DNA of 64,000 nt from positions 1 to 64,000 of the forward strand of contig NZ_FCOK02000042.1 of the NCBI RefSeq assembly GCF_001544555.2, read 5' to 3'. Of this stretch, positions 17,276 to 25,270 are shown piece after piece; positions within the stretch are counted from its first letter, which is position 1, and every line of letters starts with the position of its first letter. The translations under genes were made by a program, and so were the position numbers. Below the pieces are notes generated by a model that saw only the letters and a list, made by a program, of their open reading frames with translations, was not told the DNA's origin and made no database searches. The DNA comes from Caballeronia udeis. GTDB taxonomy: Bacteria > Pseudomonadota > Gammaproteobacteria > Burkholderiales > Burkholderiaceae.

Positions 17276-18088
17276 CTACCAGTTTTCGAGGCCAATGAGT
17301 CGACGGCCAAGTGTGGATAAATTAGCCGGCGGCCACGGTTCAGTTCGGTCGTAGCCGGGGCGGTCACGCCACCAGGAAACACAACGCCCCGTGCGCCACG
17401 ATTCAATGAGTTCCTGCCGATACGCATCACCGCCCGCCGGGTTCATGGTGACGTAGAAGGCGAGTCGCGGGAGGCACGACCTATTCTTCGAGTTGCCGTG
17501 CGGTAACCGCGAACTCCAGATTATCAGGTCACCTGTGAGCGCTGGCACCATCACGATCTCATCATCATTCGGCGTGGCTAGCCAGTTCTCCTCGCCATCA
17601 ACGTCGATACCAGGCGTTCGGGGCCAACGCTCCCGAGCCGTAAGCAGGGAAGGTACGCAACGAAACCCACCCTGATCAGCAGCAGTATCTGTCAGAGCGA
17701 GAACGCCTTGCAGAAAATGCGTGCCATCGTCCCAAGGGTCGTGATCCCAATGAATCCCATAGGGCTCGGAATAGCCAGGTTTCCACGGCGGTGTGAATCG
17801 GCACGAATCAAGCGATACCCAAAGGTCCTTGGTGTTCCAAAGCGTTGCCCAGATCTGATGCAACGCTGGACATTGCCGAATATCCCACTGCGCCTGATGA
17901 CCCCAGATCGGCAGAAGATCTTGCATGTCAGCCCCGAACTCATCCCAGCGCTTGTTGTCGTGGATTGGAACATTGAGTTCATGTTCGAGAACATCAACCA
18001 ATCTCGCACATAGATCAACCGGAACGGCATTGTTGATTTTGATCCAGCCGCATTCATGGAAATGACGCAAATCGATTGCGATACCCAT
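17276..18088 (-). CDS. Phytanoyl-CoA dioxygenase (PhyH) family protein
   Basis: 270 residues of the Fe(II)/2-oxoglutarate oxygenase superfamily. The HxD metal motif is in GIHWDHDPWDDG, near residues 115-120, and the distal His is in SRLPHGNSKN with the 2-oxoglutarate-binding Arg in PRLAFY. SLLTARERWPRTPG between them is usual for the bacterial PhyH branch. The ATG at 18088 follows GAGGTGA. It is a single gene with no obvious operon partner, so the substrate (lipid, amino acid derivative or secondary metabolite) cannot be inferred. Confidence 0.82.
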   Translation of the reverse strand: MGIAIDLRHFHECGWIKINNAVPVDLCARLVDVLEHELNVPIHDNKRWDEFGADMQDLLPIWGHQAQWDIRQCPALHQIWATLWNTKDLWVSLDSCRFTPPWKPGYSEPYGIHWDHDPWDDGTHFLQGVLALTDTAADQGGFRCVPSLLTARERWPRTPGIDVDGEENWLATPNDDEIVMVPALTGDLIIWSSRLPHGNSKNRSCLPRLAFYVTMNPAGGDAYRQELIESWRTGRCVSWWRDRPGYDRTEPWPPANLSTLGRRLIGLENW

Positions 18089-18234
18089 GTTGTCACCTCG
18101 ATACGGCATTGCCAGGACCATCTAGCTTAGCCCGACACTATCTCCGAAGTCAGTTTGAGAGTGATGACGCACCTGCGAGCGCTTCGGGCGCGCAGTTATA
18201 ATCGGGCTCGAACGTGGCTATGGAAGTTTTATTC

Positions 18235-18690
18235 GTGAAAAAAATTGCTGCTTTTGCGCTTGTTGCGCTCGTGCTCACTGGTTGCTCGTCCCCCGAAAAG
18301 CAGGCGGAACAAGCCCAGTCATTTGTCCACAACGAAGCCGGCCTGGCTGCCGCGCAACGCAACGCGGCGGTCGATTGCGACGCGTCGAACTGCGACGCCG
18401 CTTGGGCGCTTACGAAACGCTATATTGAACAGCATTCCGACACGTCCGTGACGCGTGCGGACGCGGTCGCAATCGACACAGACGTGCCCTCCGGTTCAGG
18501 CAAGGTCAGCTTTTCGGCAACTCGTGCTGCGAAAGGTTCGGGCGCAACGCTGACCCTCTTTGCGCAGTGCCGCGGTATGTATGGGCCGGATAGCGCGAAA
18601 GGCTCGGACTATGACAAGTGCGCCGGGAAGATCCTCAAGACCCAGAATGGATATGCAGCGTTTCTCAGGGCGCATGCATCTGGTCAGTAA
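18235..18690 (+). CDS. Small lipoprotein of unknown function
   Basis: 151 residues. The sequence starts with a lipoprotein signal, VKKIAAFALVALVLTGCSSP, with the lipobox LTGC and the acylated Cys at residue 17. The mature part has CDASNCDAAWALTKRYIEQH and two further Cys pairs, and is otherwise soluble. I chose GTG at 18235 because GGAAG lies eight bases upstream and the signal peptide then begins at once; ATG at 18220 is the alternative. No neighbour indicates a role. Confidence 0.7.
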   Translation: MKKIAAFALVALVLTGCSSPEKQAEQAQSFVHNEAGLAAAQRNAAVDCDASNCDAAWALTKRYIEQHSDTSVTRADAVAIDTDVPSGSGKVSFSATRAAKGSGATLTLFAQCRGMYGPDSAKGSDYDKCAGKILKTQNGYAAFLRAHASGQ

Positions 18691-18759
18691 GCGAAGCAAC
18701 ATCCGGTCGGCCTCGTAGAGTGCATTAACTGCGCTCGCCGGACCTCGCCTACGCGCCGG

Positions 18760-18903
18760 TCAACCACCACAACGGCCGTTCCCTCCGCCGCGAGCGGGTC
18801 CAGCGGCCGCCTGCCTGCCACGCCTGCTTTGATCGCCCTGGCGAGCGAACGCCTGGGCAATGGCCGTCCCGATCTTGCCAAGCCCGATGATTGCGTAGCC
18901 AAT
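18760..18903 (-). pseudogene. NADPH-dependent F420 reductase-like remnant
   Basis: After a strong site (AAGGAGAG) the minus strand reads GYAIIGLGKIGTAIAQAFAR, which is the N-terminal Rossmann motif of NADP oxidoreductases annotated as coenzyme F420-dependent reductases. There is no ATG, only ATT at 18901-18903. After about 24 codons the family-like reading moves to another frame (KAGVAGRRPLDPLAAEGTAV), and nothing follows past about 18720. A normal member has about 200 residues, so this is a decayed fragment. It lies just upstream of the SDR gene's end. Confidence 0.55.
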
Positions 18904-18951
18904 TGAACTCTCCTTTGTGTATTGAAAGGTCTTGTCAGCGACCTTCGGGTC

Positions 18952-19692
18952 TCAGACCTGGCCGATACCACCATCGGCCATGAGATCCGCACCCGTCACG
19001 TAGGAACTCTGACCGGACGCCAGGAAGAGCGCCGCGCTGGCCATCTCCTCAGCCCGAGCGAGTCGACCGAGCGGGACCATGCCCTGGTACATGTTCACGA
19101 GATCCGCGCGTGTCTTCGATTGAGAGTCGAGAATCGGGGTATCGGTTACGCCAGGGCTGAGCATGTTGACGCGAATGCCGCGATCCTTGAATTCCGCAGC
19201 CCAGGTGCGGGCATAGGAACGCAACGCCGCCTTGGTCGCCGCGTAGGCGGTGTGACCCGGAATGCCCATGACGTGCATGGCCGACGAGACCAGGACGATC
19301 GATCCGCCACCGGACATCAGCGGCAGCAGCTTCTGCACCAGGAAGACGGGGCCGCGGGCCATGAGGTTGAATGCCTTGTCGAAATGCTCAGGCGTGAGGG
19401 TGTCGATAGAAGCCTGCTCCGTAAAGCCCGCGTTCGACACGATGATGTCGACGAGACCCTTTTCGTTCCTGACCGCGGCAGCGACGCGGTCGAGGTCATC
19501 GAGGTCCGCGGCGTCAGCCTGGATAGCGGTGACGTTGCGTCCGATCAGTTTGGCGGCCGCGTCGAGCTGTGGCTGCCGACGGCCGAAGATAAAGACGTGA
19601 GCGCCTTCGGCGACAAAGCGCTGCGCGATCGCCAGACCGATGCCGGACGTTGCGCCGCTAATGACGGCGATCTTGCCTGTGAGAGTGGACAT
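18952..19692 (-). CDS. Classical SDR oxidoreductase
   Basis: 246 residues. All classical SDR elements are present: the cofactor motif ISGATSGIGLAIA, D58-A-A-D type acid, NAG in VSNAGFTEQA, the catalytic Ser in VLVSSAMHVMG, the YxxxK pair in HTAYAATKAALRSYAR, and the C-terminal end SSYVTGADLMADGGIGQV. The start at 19692 (MSTLTGKIAVI) follows AAGG. It is divergent from the LysR gene at 19803 across a perfect palindrome, so it is very likely the regulated target. The substrate is unknown; SDR/LysR pairs like this often respond to quinones or aldehydes. Confidence 0.88.
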   Translation of the reverse strand: MSTLTGKIAVISGATSGIGLAIAQRFVAEGAHVFIFGRRQPQLDAAAKLIGRNVTAIQADAADLDDLDRVAAAVRNEKGLVDIIVSNAGFTEQASIDTLTPEHFDKAFNLMARGPVFLVQKLLPLMSGGGSIVLVSSAMHVMGIPGHTAYAATKAALRSYARTWAAEFKDRGIRVNMLSPGVTDTPILDSQSKTRADLVNMYQGMVPLGRLARAEEMASAALFLASGQSSYVTGADLMADGGIGQV

Positions 19693-19763
19693 TGGAACCT
19701 TCTGAGTGACAGGTTCATGGTAATTGCCGTCACTACCAGTGATAATCCGCGGATTTACCATAA

Positions 19764-19788
19764 GATCTATTCTTCAAGAGAATAGATC
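19764..19788. promoter_or_regulatory. Perfect 25-bp palindromic LysR operator
   Basis: GATCTATTCT (19764-19773), TCAAG, AGAATAGATC (19779-19788) is an exact 10-bp inverted repeat with a 5-base centre, 14 bases before the LysR start codon. Its position in the SDR/LysR divergent gap makes it the likely binding site of that regulator. Confidence 0.65.
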
Positions 19789-19802
19789 AAACGAGGGATG
19801 CA

Positions 19803-20693
19803 ATGGATCGGTTCCAGGAATTGAACGCCTTTATCGCCGTGGCCGAAGCGGGTGGTTTTTCCGCCGCGGCGCGTAGGACCGGCGAATCACAGTCCGCCGT
19901 CAGTAAGGCCGTCGGCGCGCTGGAGAGACGCCTAGGCGTGATGCTGTTCAACCGGAGCACGCGCAGCGTGACTCTGACAGATCAGGGGCAGAGATACTAC
20001 GATCGGACCAGACCGCTTGTTGACGAGATGGATGAAGCCGACGGTGAACTGACAAGCAGCACGCTCAATGTCTCGGGTCTGATCAGGATCGCCACGTCTT
20101 CTACTTTCGGCCGCCTTCACGTTCTTCCGCTTATACCCGATCTTTTGTCACTCAATCCCGGGCTTCAGGTAGATCTCATTCTTTCGGACTTCGTACGAGA
20201 TATGGTCGAGGACCGGATTGATCTGGCGATCCGGGTGGGCCCCGTCAACGAACCTGATGCGGTTGTCAGGCGCGTGGCCAGCACTCCCCTCGTATGCGTC
20301 GGATCCCGTCGCTACTTCGAGCAATACGGAATACCAAAGACTCCCGCCGAACTCGTTGATCACAATTGCCTTTTATATGGCGGCCTGATGGAGTCAGTGA
20401 ATTGGCCGTTTGTCGGACCCGAAGGTCGATTCAGCGTGTCCGTTCGCGGAAATCTTTCGTCCAACAGTGTCGAAACGATCCGGGCGGGTGTTCTGGCCGG
20501 TGTCGGAATTGGGCTGTTCGCGAAGGTCTCTCTTGCCGATGAACTCCGGCATCCGGACGTGATTACAATTCTCGAAGAATTTATAAGCGAGGTCAGGGAC
20601 GTCAGCGTCATCTGGCCAAAACGCCGGTTTGTTCCGGCACGCGTGCGCCGCGTGACTGACTTTTTTGCTACGGCCCTCCCGCAGCGTATTTAG
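19803..20693 (+). CDS. LysR-family transcriptional regulator
   Basis: 296 residues. The helix-turn-helix is in residues 1-60 (RFQELNAFIAVAEAGGFSAA, GESQSAVSKAVGALERRLGV), and the sensor domain starts around ISGLIRIATSSTFGRLHVLP-like sequence near residue 92. Of the CrgA/AaeR type, whose members often control a divergent oxidoreductase. The gene starts 14 bases after the perfect palindrome and probably represses itself through it. Confidence 0.88.
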   Translation: MDRFQELNAFIAVAEAGGFSAAARRTGESQSAVSKAVGALERRLGVMLFNRSTRSVTLTDQGQRYYDRTRPLVDEMDEADGELTSSTLNVSGLIRIATSSTFGRLHVLPLIPDLLSLNPGLQVDLILSDFVRDMVEDRIDLAIRVGPVNEPDAVVRRVASTPLVCVGSRRYFEQYGIPKTPAELVDHNCLLYGGLMESVNWPFVGPEGRFSVSVRGNLSSNSVETIRAGVLAGVGIGLFAKVSLADELRHPDVITILEEFISEVRDVSVIWPKRRFVPARVRRVTDFFATALPQRI

Positions 20694-20794
20694 GAAAACG
20701 GCGTCAATCGGCTGCGCCGGTGCGGTTCTTCGCCGTTTCGAAATGCTCCACGATCAGCCATGTCGAAACCGCGCTGAAATCTCGGCGGACAATT

Positions 20795-21418
20795 TCAACT
20801 TTGTCCCTTGATCCGGTTCCGATGCGCCGCTTGCTTCGCCCGGTTTCCACAAGCCGCCATGCTGCACCAGCGCCGCGCATGCCCCCGGGTGTGATCGGCG
20901 AATAGCAGCGTGCAGGTCGGTCCTTCGCATGCCTTAACGTGTGTGAAGTCCTCCTCGCAAACCAGCTTCGCCATGACTTCGCCGATCGGCAGAAGCAGGG
21001 ACTCCGGCGAACTCCAGCGCCGTGAGCGTTCAAACGTGAGGGCGCCCGCCGCCCCGTGTTCGTGAGCGACGATTTTCCCAAAGGCTTCATCACGCGCGAG
21101 CAGCAGGTTTAAAGGCTCCAGCTCTTGCAGGTCCGCAGACCCGAGCGGACGGCCTTTGCGTTCCCGGACGAACGTCCTGAACCATTCACGCAGACTGCGC
21201 GCCTGGTCCGCCAGGCGATCGAACTCACCTGGCATTGCGCGCTCGCGCATCGTGCGCAGCACGTCCGCGGGCACCAGTTGCGACTGCGCGAGCCAGGCCA
21301 GCAGGCCCTCGCCATCGTCGATCCAGTCGATCGGGACGTCGACGGGTGTGGCCACCGAATTCAAAAAATCCAGGCCGGCCGCATCGGCTATGAACATCGC
21401 AGGAAATTGCTGGGACAT
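20795..21418 (-). CDS. CGNR zinc-finger regulator (ABATE domain)
   Basis: 207 residues. The N-terminal ABATE domain (FLNSVATPVDVPIDWIDDGE, then LREWFRTFVRERKGRPL) is joined to a C-terminal CGNR zinc finger, CEGPTCTLLFADHTRGHARR followed by WCSMAACGNRAKQAAHRNR. This is the usual full-length form of the family, thought to be stress-linked transcription factors. The start at 21418 follows GAGGTAG. It is divergent from the hydrolase at 21587 across a gap packed with repeated TAACC half-sites. The 100 bases beyond its stop to the LysR end at 20693 hold no gene. Confidence 0.85.
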   Translation of the reverse strand: MSQQFPAMFIADAAGLDFLNSVATPVDVPIDWIDDGEGLLAWLAQSQLVPADVLRTMRERAMPGEFDRLADQARSLREWFRTFVRERKGRPLGSADLQELEPLNLLLARDEAFGKIVAHEHGAAGALTFERSRRWSSPESLLLPIGEVMAKLVCEEDFTHVKACEGPTCTLLFADHTRGHARRWCSMAACGNRAKQAAHRNRIKGQS

Positions 21419-21442
21419 TGGCTACCTCAAGATAAGTGAAAA

Positions 21443-21514
21443 TAACCTGCTCGGATACTATTGACAGGTTACCACATGATCGAATAACCTTCTCACGTTG
21501 GTTAAAGAGGTTAC
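21443..21514. promoter_or_regulatory. Cluster of five TAACC/GGTTA half-sites in a divergent promoter
   Basis: TAACCTG (21443-21449), CAGGTTA (21465-21471), TAACC (21485-21489), GGTTA (21500-21504) and GGTTAC (21509-21514) alternate in orientation. TTGACA at 21461-21466 overlaps the second and would serve the + strand hydrolase gene. The layout suggests cooperative binding by the divergent CGNR protein. Confidence 0.5.
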
Positions 21515-21586
21515 TGAGTCTGACGATTTGCCTGCTGTGAAAGAGCGAACGTCCAGGTTGGTGTTTCCCTGCAATAGGAGAGAAAA

Positions 21587-22279
21587 ATGGCCGAAAGCGA
21601 TGCGAAGGTAGTACTTGTTCCCGGAGCCTGGGCTGACGGGTCAAGCTGGAGCAAAGTCATAAATGGACTCCAGTCAAAAGGTATTAGTGCGGTTACTGTC
21701 CCTGTGCCGTTAACCACCTTGGCCGACGACGTTGCTGCAGTCGACCGGACCTTGGAGAGGGTTGACGGGCCTGTCGTGCTGGTGGGGCACGCCTACGCCG
21801 GGGCAGTCATTGGCGCCGTGCGCAATCCCAGGATCAAGGCGCTGGTGTACGTCGCAGCGCTCGCTCCCGACGAGGGGGAAACGGTAGCCGATGTGTTCTA
21901 TCGAAACGAGCCGCACCCCACGGCGCCAAAGCTCGGTCCTGACAAGAATGGCTTGATCTGGTTACCCCAGGAGGCGTTTGGAGCGGCGTTTGCTCAAAAC
22001 GCATCGGCGCAGGAGTTGGCGGTGTTGGCCGCGGTCCAGCGCCCGATCTCACCGGCATGTATCAGCGTTCCGGTAGGACGCCCGCTTTGGAAGGACGTGC
22101 CGAGCTGGTATTTGCTGGCGGAGCAGGATCACATGATCGTCGCTGAAACTCAGCGCTTCATGTCGGAACGCATGAAGGCGCGGGTGAGCGCGCATCCGGT
22201 CGACCACACACCGAGTGTCACGGCGCCCGATCGGGTTGTTGATTTGATTCTTCAGGCCGTGCGTGAAGTGCGCGACTGA
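21587..22279 (+). CDS. Alpha/beta hydrolase with Ala at the nucleophile position
   Basis: 230 residues of the EstC-like alpha/beta hydrolase group (VVLVPGAWADGSSWSKVING at the start). The nucleophile elbow normally reads GHSYGG; here residues 67-72 are GHAYAG, so the catalytic Ser is Ala69. The acid in AEQDHM and the His in PVDHTPSVTAP remain. Either the protein does not hydrolyse by the usual mechanism or it acts as a binding or lyase-like scaffold. The start ATG follows AGGAG. Promoter repeats upstream suggest control by the divergent CGNR protein. The hydrolase at 22417 lies downstream on the same strand. Confidence 0.82.
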   Translation: MAESDAKVVLVPGAWADGSSWSKVINGLQSKGISAVTVPVPLTTLADDVAAVDRTLERVDGPVVLVGHAYAGAVIGAVRNPRIKALVYVAALAPDEGETVADVFYRNEPHPTAPKLGPDKNGLIWLPQEAFGAAFAQNASAQELAVLAAVQRPISPACISVPVGRPLWKDVPSWYLLAEQDHMIVAETQRFMSERMKARVSAHPVDHTPSVTAPDRVVDLILQAVREVRD

Positions 22280-22416
22280 TAGACCACGAGTTTCGTCCTC
22301 TCGACAGGTTCCGCGAGAGTTGTTTATCCCACGAGTTTGACGCCGGTGTTCTTACGCCATTGCTGTATTGCGAAGGGTTGCCGGCGCAACTGCAGGTATC
22401 AACGAGGAGATTCATC

Positions 22417-23271
22417 ATGACTGGTATCACGTACCGTACCGCGGATGTCGACGGCTTCAAGATCTTCTATCGTGAAGCAGGGACCGCGGGAGCGCCCAAG
22501 CTCCTGTTGCTCCATGGCTTCCCCAGTTCCAGCCACATGTTCCGGGACCTGATCCCGCTGCTGGCCGATCGTTTCCATATCATCGCGCCGGATCTGCCCG
22601 GATTCGGCCAGTCGGATATGCCGCCTCGGGAGCAGTTCAAGTACAACTTCGACAACATCGCAGGCGTCATTGATCGCTTTACCGAAGTGGTCGGATTCGA
22701 TCGTTTTGCGGTCTATGTGTTCGACTACGGGGCGCCGACCGGCTTGCGGATTGCCGCGAGGCATCCCGAGCGCATCACCGCGATCATTTCGCAGAACGGC
22801 AACGCCTACGAGGAAGGCCTGAGCGACGGGTGGAACCCTATCCGTGCGTATTGGCAAGACCCGTCCGATGAGAATCGCCAGGCGCTTCGCGGCTTCCTGG
22901 CGCCGGAGGCGACACGTTGGCAGTACACCCATGGCGTGCCCGACGAGGCCACTGTGTCGCCCGACGGCACCGCTCTGGACAACTTCTACCTGACGCGCCC
23001 CGGCGCCGATGAGGTTCAGCTGGACTTGTTCGGCGACTACAAGAGCAACGTAGCGCTCTACCCAACGTTCCAGGACTACTTCCGCACGCACAAGCCGCGC
23101 TTGCTGGCGGTATGGGGGAAGCACGACCCGTTCTTCCTTCCCCCGGGCGCGGAGGCGTTCAAGCGGGACATTCCCGATGCCGTTATCCGCTTCTTCGATA
23201 CCGGCCACTTCGCCCTCGAAACACATGCTGGCGAGATCGCCGCGGCTATCGGCGAATTTCTCTCTCGATGA
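22417..23271 (+). CDS. Alpha/beta hydrolase of the haloalkane dehalogenase/epoxide hydrolase type
   Basis: 284 residues. The oxyanion motif is LLHGFPSSSHMFRDL. The nucleophile is Asp103 in VYVFDYGAPTGL, the place where haloalkane dehalogenases and epoxide hydrolases use HDWG. The acid is in VWGKHDPFFLPPG and the His in FDTGHFALETH. The tryptophan that holds halide in dehalogenases (HDWG) is Tyr here, so epoxide, C-O or other ester hydrolysis is as likely as dehalogenation. The ATG at 22417 follows GAGGAGA. It lies between another hydrolase and an SDR in one direction, perhaps one transcript. Confidence 0.82.
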   Translation: MTGITYRTADVDGFKIFYREAGTAGAPKLLLLHGFPSSSHMFRDLIPLLADRFHIIAPDLPGFGQSDMPPREQFKYNFDNIAGVIDRFTEVVGFDRFAVYVFDYGAPTGLRIAARHPERITAIISQNGNAYEEGLSDGWNPIRAYWQDPSDENRQALRGFLAPEATRWQYTHGVPDEATVSPDGTALDNFYLTRPGADEVQLDLFGDYKSNVALYPTFQDYFRTHKPRLLAVWGKHDPFFLPPGAEAFKRDIPDAVIRFFDTGHFALETHAGEIAAAIGEFLSR

Positions 23272-23462
23272 ACGGGGCTCCCGCGGCAGGCTGGGCCACG
23301 CCTGCCGCGGATCGCGCGATCCACGGAGTGTTGCCGCGCGTGCAATCGTTATCGTGAAGATTCGCGAAGCGCATCGAGTCATGGAAGCCACTCTGGCGAA
23401 CGCAAAAATGGTGGTCGTTCACGACTGAACGCCGACGCGTTCATCAACTCAGGAGAATTGAC

Positions 23463-24233
23463 ATGTCAGAAGCAGTCGCTGTTGTTACAGGAGCGAGCCA
23501 GGGCATCGGCTTTTCCACAGCGGTACGCCTTGCGCGGGATTTTGATTCGATCGTCCTCGTTGCGCGCAATCGCGCCAAACTTGAGGAGACCGCTGCAGCC
23601 GTCAAGCAGGCTGGCGCGGAACCGCTGGTCATTGACCTGGACCTGTCCGACCGGCCGTCGGCGAAGAGGGTGGTGGAACAAACACTCGCCAGGTTCGGGC
23701 GTATTGACGCGTTGCTCAATATCGCGGGCGCTGTTCCTCAAGTCGACCTGCTCGAGATGACGGACGAGCAGTGGGATGCAGGCATGGCGCTGAAGTTGCA
23801 CGGTGCCCGTCGCCTGACCATTGAAGCCTGGCCCGCCTTGAAGGCTTCCAAAGGCTCGGTTGTCTTGATCTCGGGGAATTCCGCACTCTTTCCGAAAGCG
23901 CCGTACGCGGCAGTCGGGACGATCAACGCGGCGATCATTGCGCTCGCGAAGGCGTTTTCCGACCAGGGGATCACGGACGGCGTTCAGGTGAACAGCGTGT
24001 TGCCCGGACCCGTGATGACAGGGCGCCGGCGGTCTTATCTCGAGCACTGGGCGCCGCTGCACAACATGACGGTCGAAGAAGCAACCGCCAGGTTCCCGCT
24101 TGAGGTTGGGATTACACGTTACGGCGAGCCTGAAGACATTGCGGAACTGATGGCATTCCTGGTTTCGCCGGCGGCCCGGTGGATGACGGGTTCCGCCATT
24201 CGAATGGATGGAGGCGAAGTCAAGTCGATCTGA
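23463..24233 (+). CDS. SDR-family protein lacking the catalytic Lys
   Basis: 256 residues with a normal cofactor site (VVTGASQGIGFSTAVRLARD), NIAGA, and a standard end (SAIRMDGGEVKSI). The active-site segment reads PKAPYAAVGTINAAIIALAK: Tyr148 is kept, but the Lys expected four residues later is Gly152. ISGNS occupies the Ser position. Catalysis by the usual Ser-Tyr-Lys route is therefore doubtful. A clean start follows CAGGAG. It sits 190 bases after the dehalogenase-type hydrolase in the same direction. Confidence 0.8.
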   Translation: MSEAVAVVTGASQGIGFSTAVRLARDFDSIVLVARNRAKLEETAAAVKQAGAEPLVIDLDLSDRPSAKRVVEQTLARFGRIDALLNIAGAVPQVDLLEMTDEQWDAGMALKLHGARRLTIEAWPALKASKGSVVLISGNSALFPKAPYAAVGTINAAIIALAKAFSDQGITDGVQVNSVLPGPVMTGRRRSYLEHWAPLHNMTVEEATARFPLEVGITRYGEPEDIAELMAFLVSPAARWMTGSAIRMDGGEVKSI

Positions 24234-24285
24234 GCCCAGGCGAGTGAATCAGCCCGTCCAGGCATAGGGTCCGGTAGCGGGACTT

Positions 24286-24669
24286 CTAGCTCTTTGGGAG
24301 CGTGGATTTGCGGGCACGTTTGCGCGGTTTCGGCTCGACACCCACGCGCGGATCGCGTGCGAGTACGAGTGCCGTCATCCTTTGCGCAACAGTTTCGAAC
24401 GCCGGATCGTCTTGCGGTATATAAAGCCATTTTCCAAGCACCGGATGCGGCCGCAAAGCGGGCATTTCATTCATCAGCGCGGCGTGGCGCTCTTGCGATG
24501 TGCACACCAGCAAGCCGCTCCACGGCGGGTCGCGATCGGCGGCAACCAGACACAAGAGGCCATCGACATAAGCGGCGTCAGAGCCGAACATCCGCTTGGT
24601 GATATAGGTTGAATCGCGCTCGAATGCTTCGAAGATCCAGACGAGCGAGTTGCTGATGGAAGAGGGCAT
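24286..24669 (-). CDS. Conserved hypothetical protein, TfoX N-terminal-like
   Basis: 127 residues. ITKRMFGSDAAYVDGLLCLV resembles the RKMFG...YV motif of the TfoX N-terminal/YjbR-like fold. The rest (GLLVCTSQERHAALMNEMPA, HPVLGKWLYIPQDDPAFETV) has no named domain I know. The C-terminus is basic (KPRKRARKS). The start is uncertain between ATG 24669 and TTG 24711. Function is not assigned. It lies on the minus strand just downstream of another small protein gene. Confidence 0.65.
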   Translation of the reverse strand: MPSSISNSLVWIFEAFERDSTYITKRMFGSDAAYVDGLLCLVAADRDPPWSGLLVCTSQERHAALMNEMPALRPHPVLGKWLYIPQDDPAFETVAQRMTALVLARDPRVGVEPKPRKRARKSTLPKS

Positions 24670-24707
24670 TGGCGTGAAGTTCGTGGCGGCGGGGAGCGAT
24701 TGCCGAT

Positions 24708-24956
24708 TCAATCCTTCATCGGGCGGCGATACAAACCGTCGAAGTCGTACTCGTCAAACACCATCTCGACCGCGTCGGAAAACGGAGGGTGATGTTCGGG
24801 GGACGGATAGCCGTTCTCGACCTTCACCGCGACGATAGTACGCGTGCCGATATCGGTGCAGCGCCAAAGCCCTGCTTCGGTGTAGAACTCTGTCCCGATT
24901 CGAAAATCGGAATGAGCAAACGTCTCGGTGTCGGCATTGTTATCGGTTTCGGTCAT
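24708..24956 (-). CDS. Conserved small hypothetical protein
   Basis: 82 residues, acidic, with DFRIGTEFYTEAGLWRCTDI and MVFDEYDFDGLYR. The pattern RIGTEFWTxxGRWRCTDIGTR recurs in small proteins of Burkholderiaceae and looks like an SH3-like barrel, but I know no function. The ATG at 24956 was picked because upstream residues in the open frame do not look coding. It ends 39 bases before the ATG of the next minus-strand gene and may be co-transcribed with it. Confidence 0.65.
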   Translation of the reverse strand: MTETDNNADTETFAHSDFRIGTEFYTEAGLWRCTDIGTRTIVAVKVENGYPSPEHHPPFSDAVEMVFDEYDFDGLYRRPMKD

Positions 24957-25270
24957 TGATCTTAAGCCCGTAGCTTGATTGTTGAATACGCCAATCATAA
25001 GCCATCGCTCCCTGCCAAAGATGGGGCAGCCACGTTTGCCGCCGTAGCGTTTGCGCTCTGCTTCCGCTTCCTCGGGGTCTTGCTGAAGTCGTCGCTGGTG
25101 GAGCGACGTATTGCTTTTCGGCGCGCGACATAGGGCCTGTCGATGACAGGCCCGACTCGTTTGATTTCGTCGCTTAGTCGTGCAAGGAGCACACGGGGGT
25201 TGGTTGCGTTTGATTTTTGATCTAGTCGCCACCAGCACTGAACTTGCCCAACGAACACTGCGCGCAGCAC
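24957..25270. other. Intergenic stretch between small genes and sugar ABC operon
   Basis: About 310 bases without a supported gene. GGGCCTGTCGATGACAGGCCC near 25132-25152 is a hairpin that could end transcription, although no T-run follows. Minus-strand frames here (for example RLQQDPEEAEAERKRYGGKR) have some coding flavour but no recognisable family or start. Confidence 0.4.
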
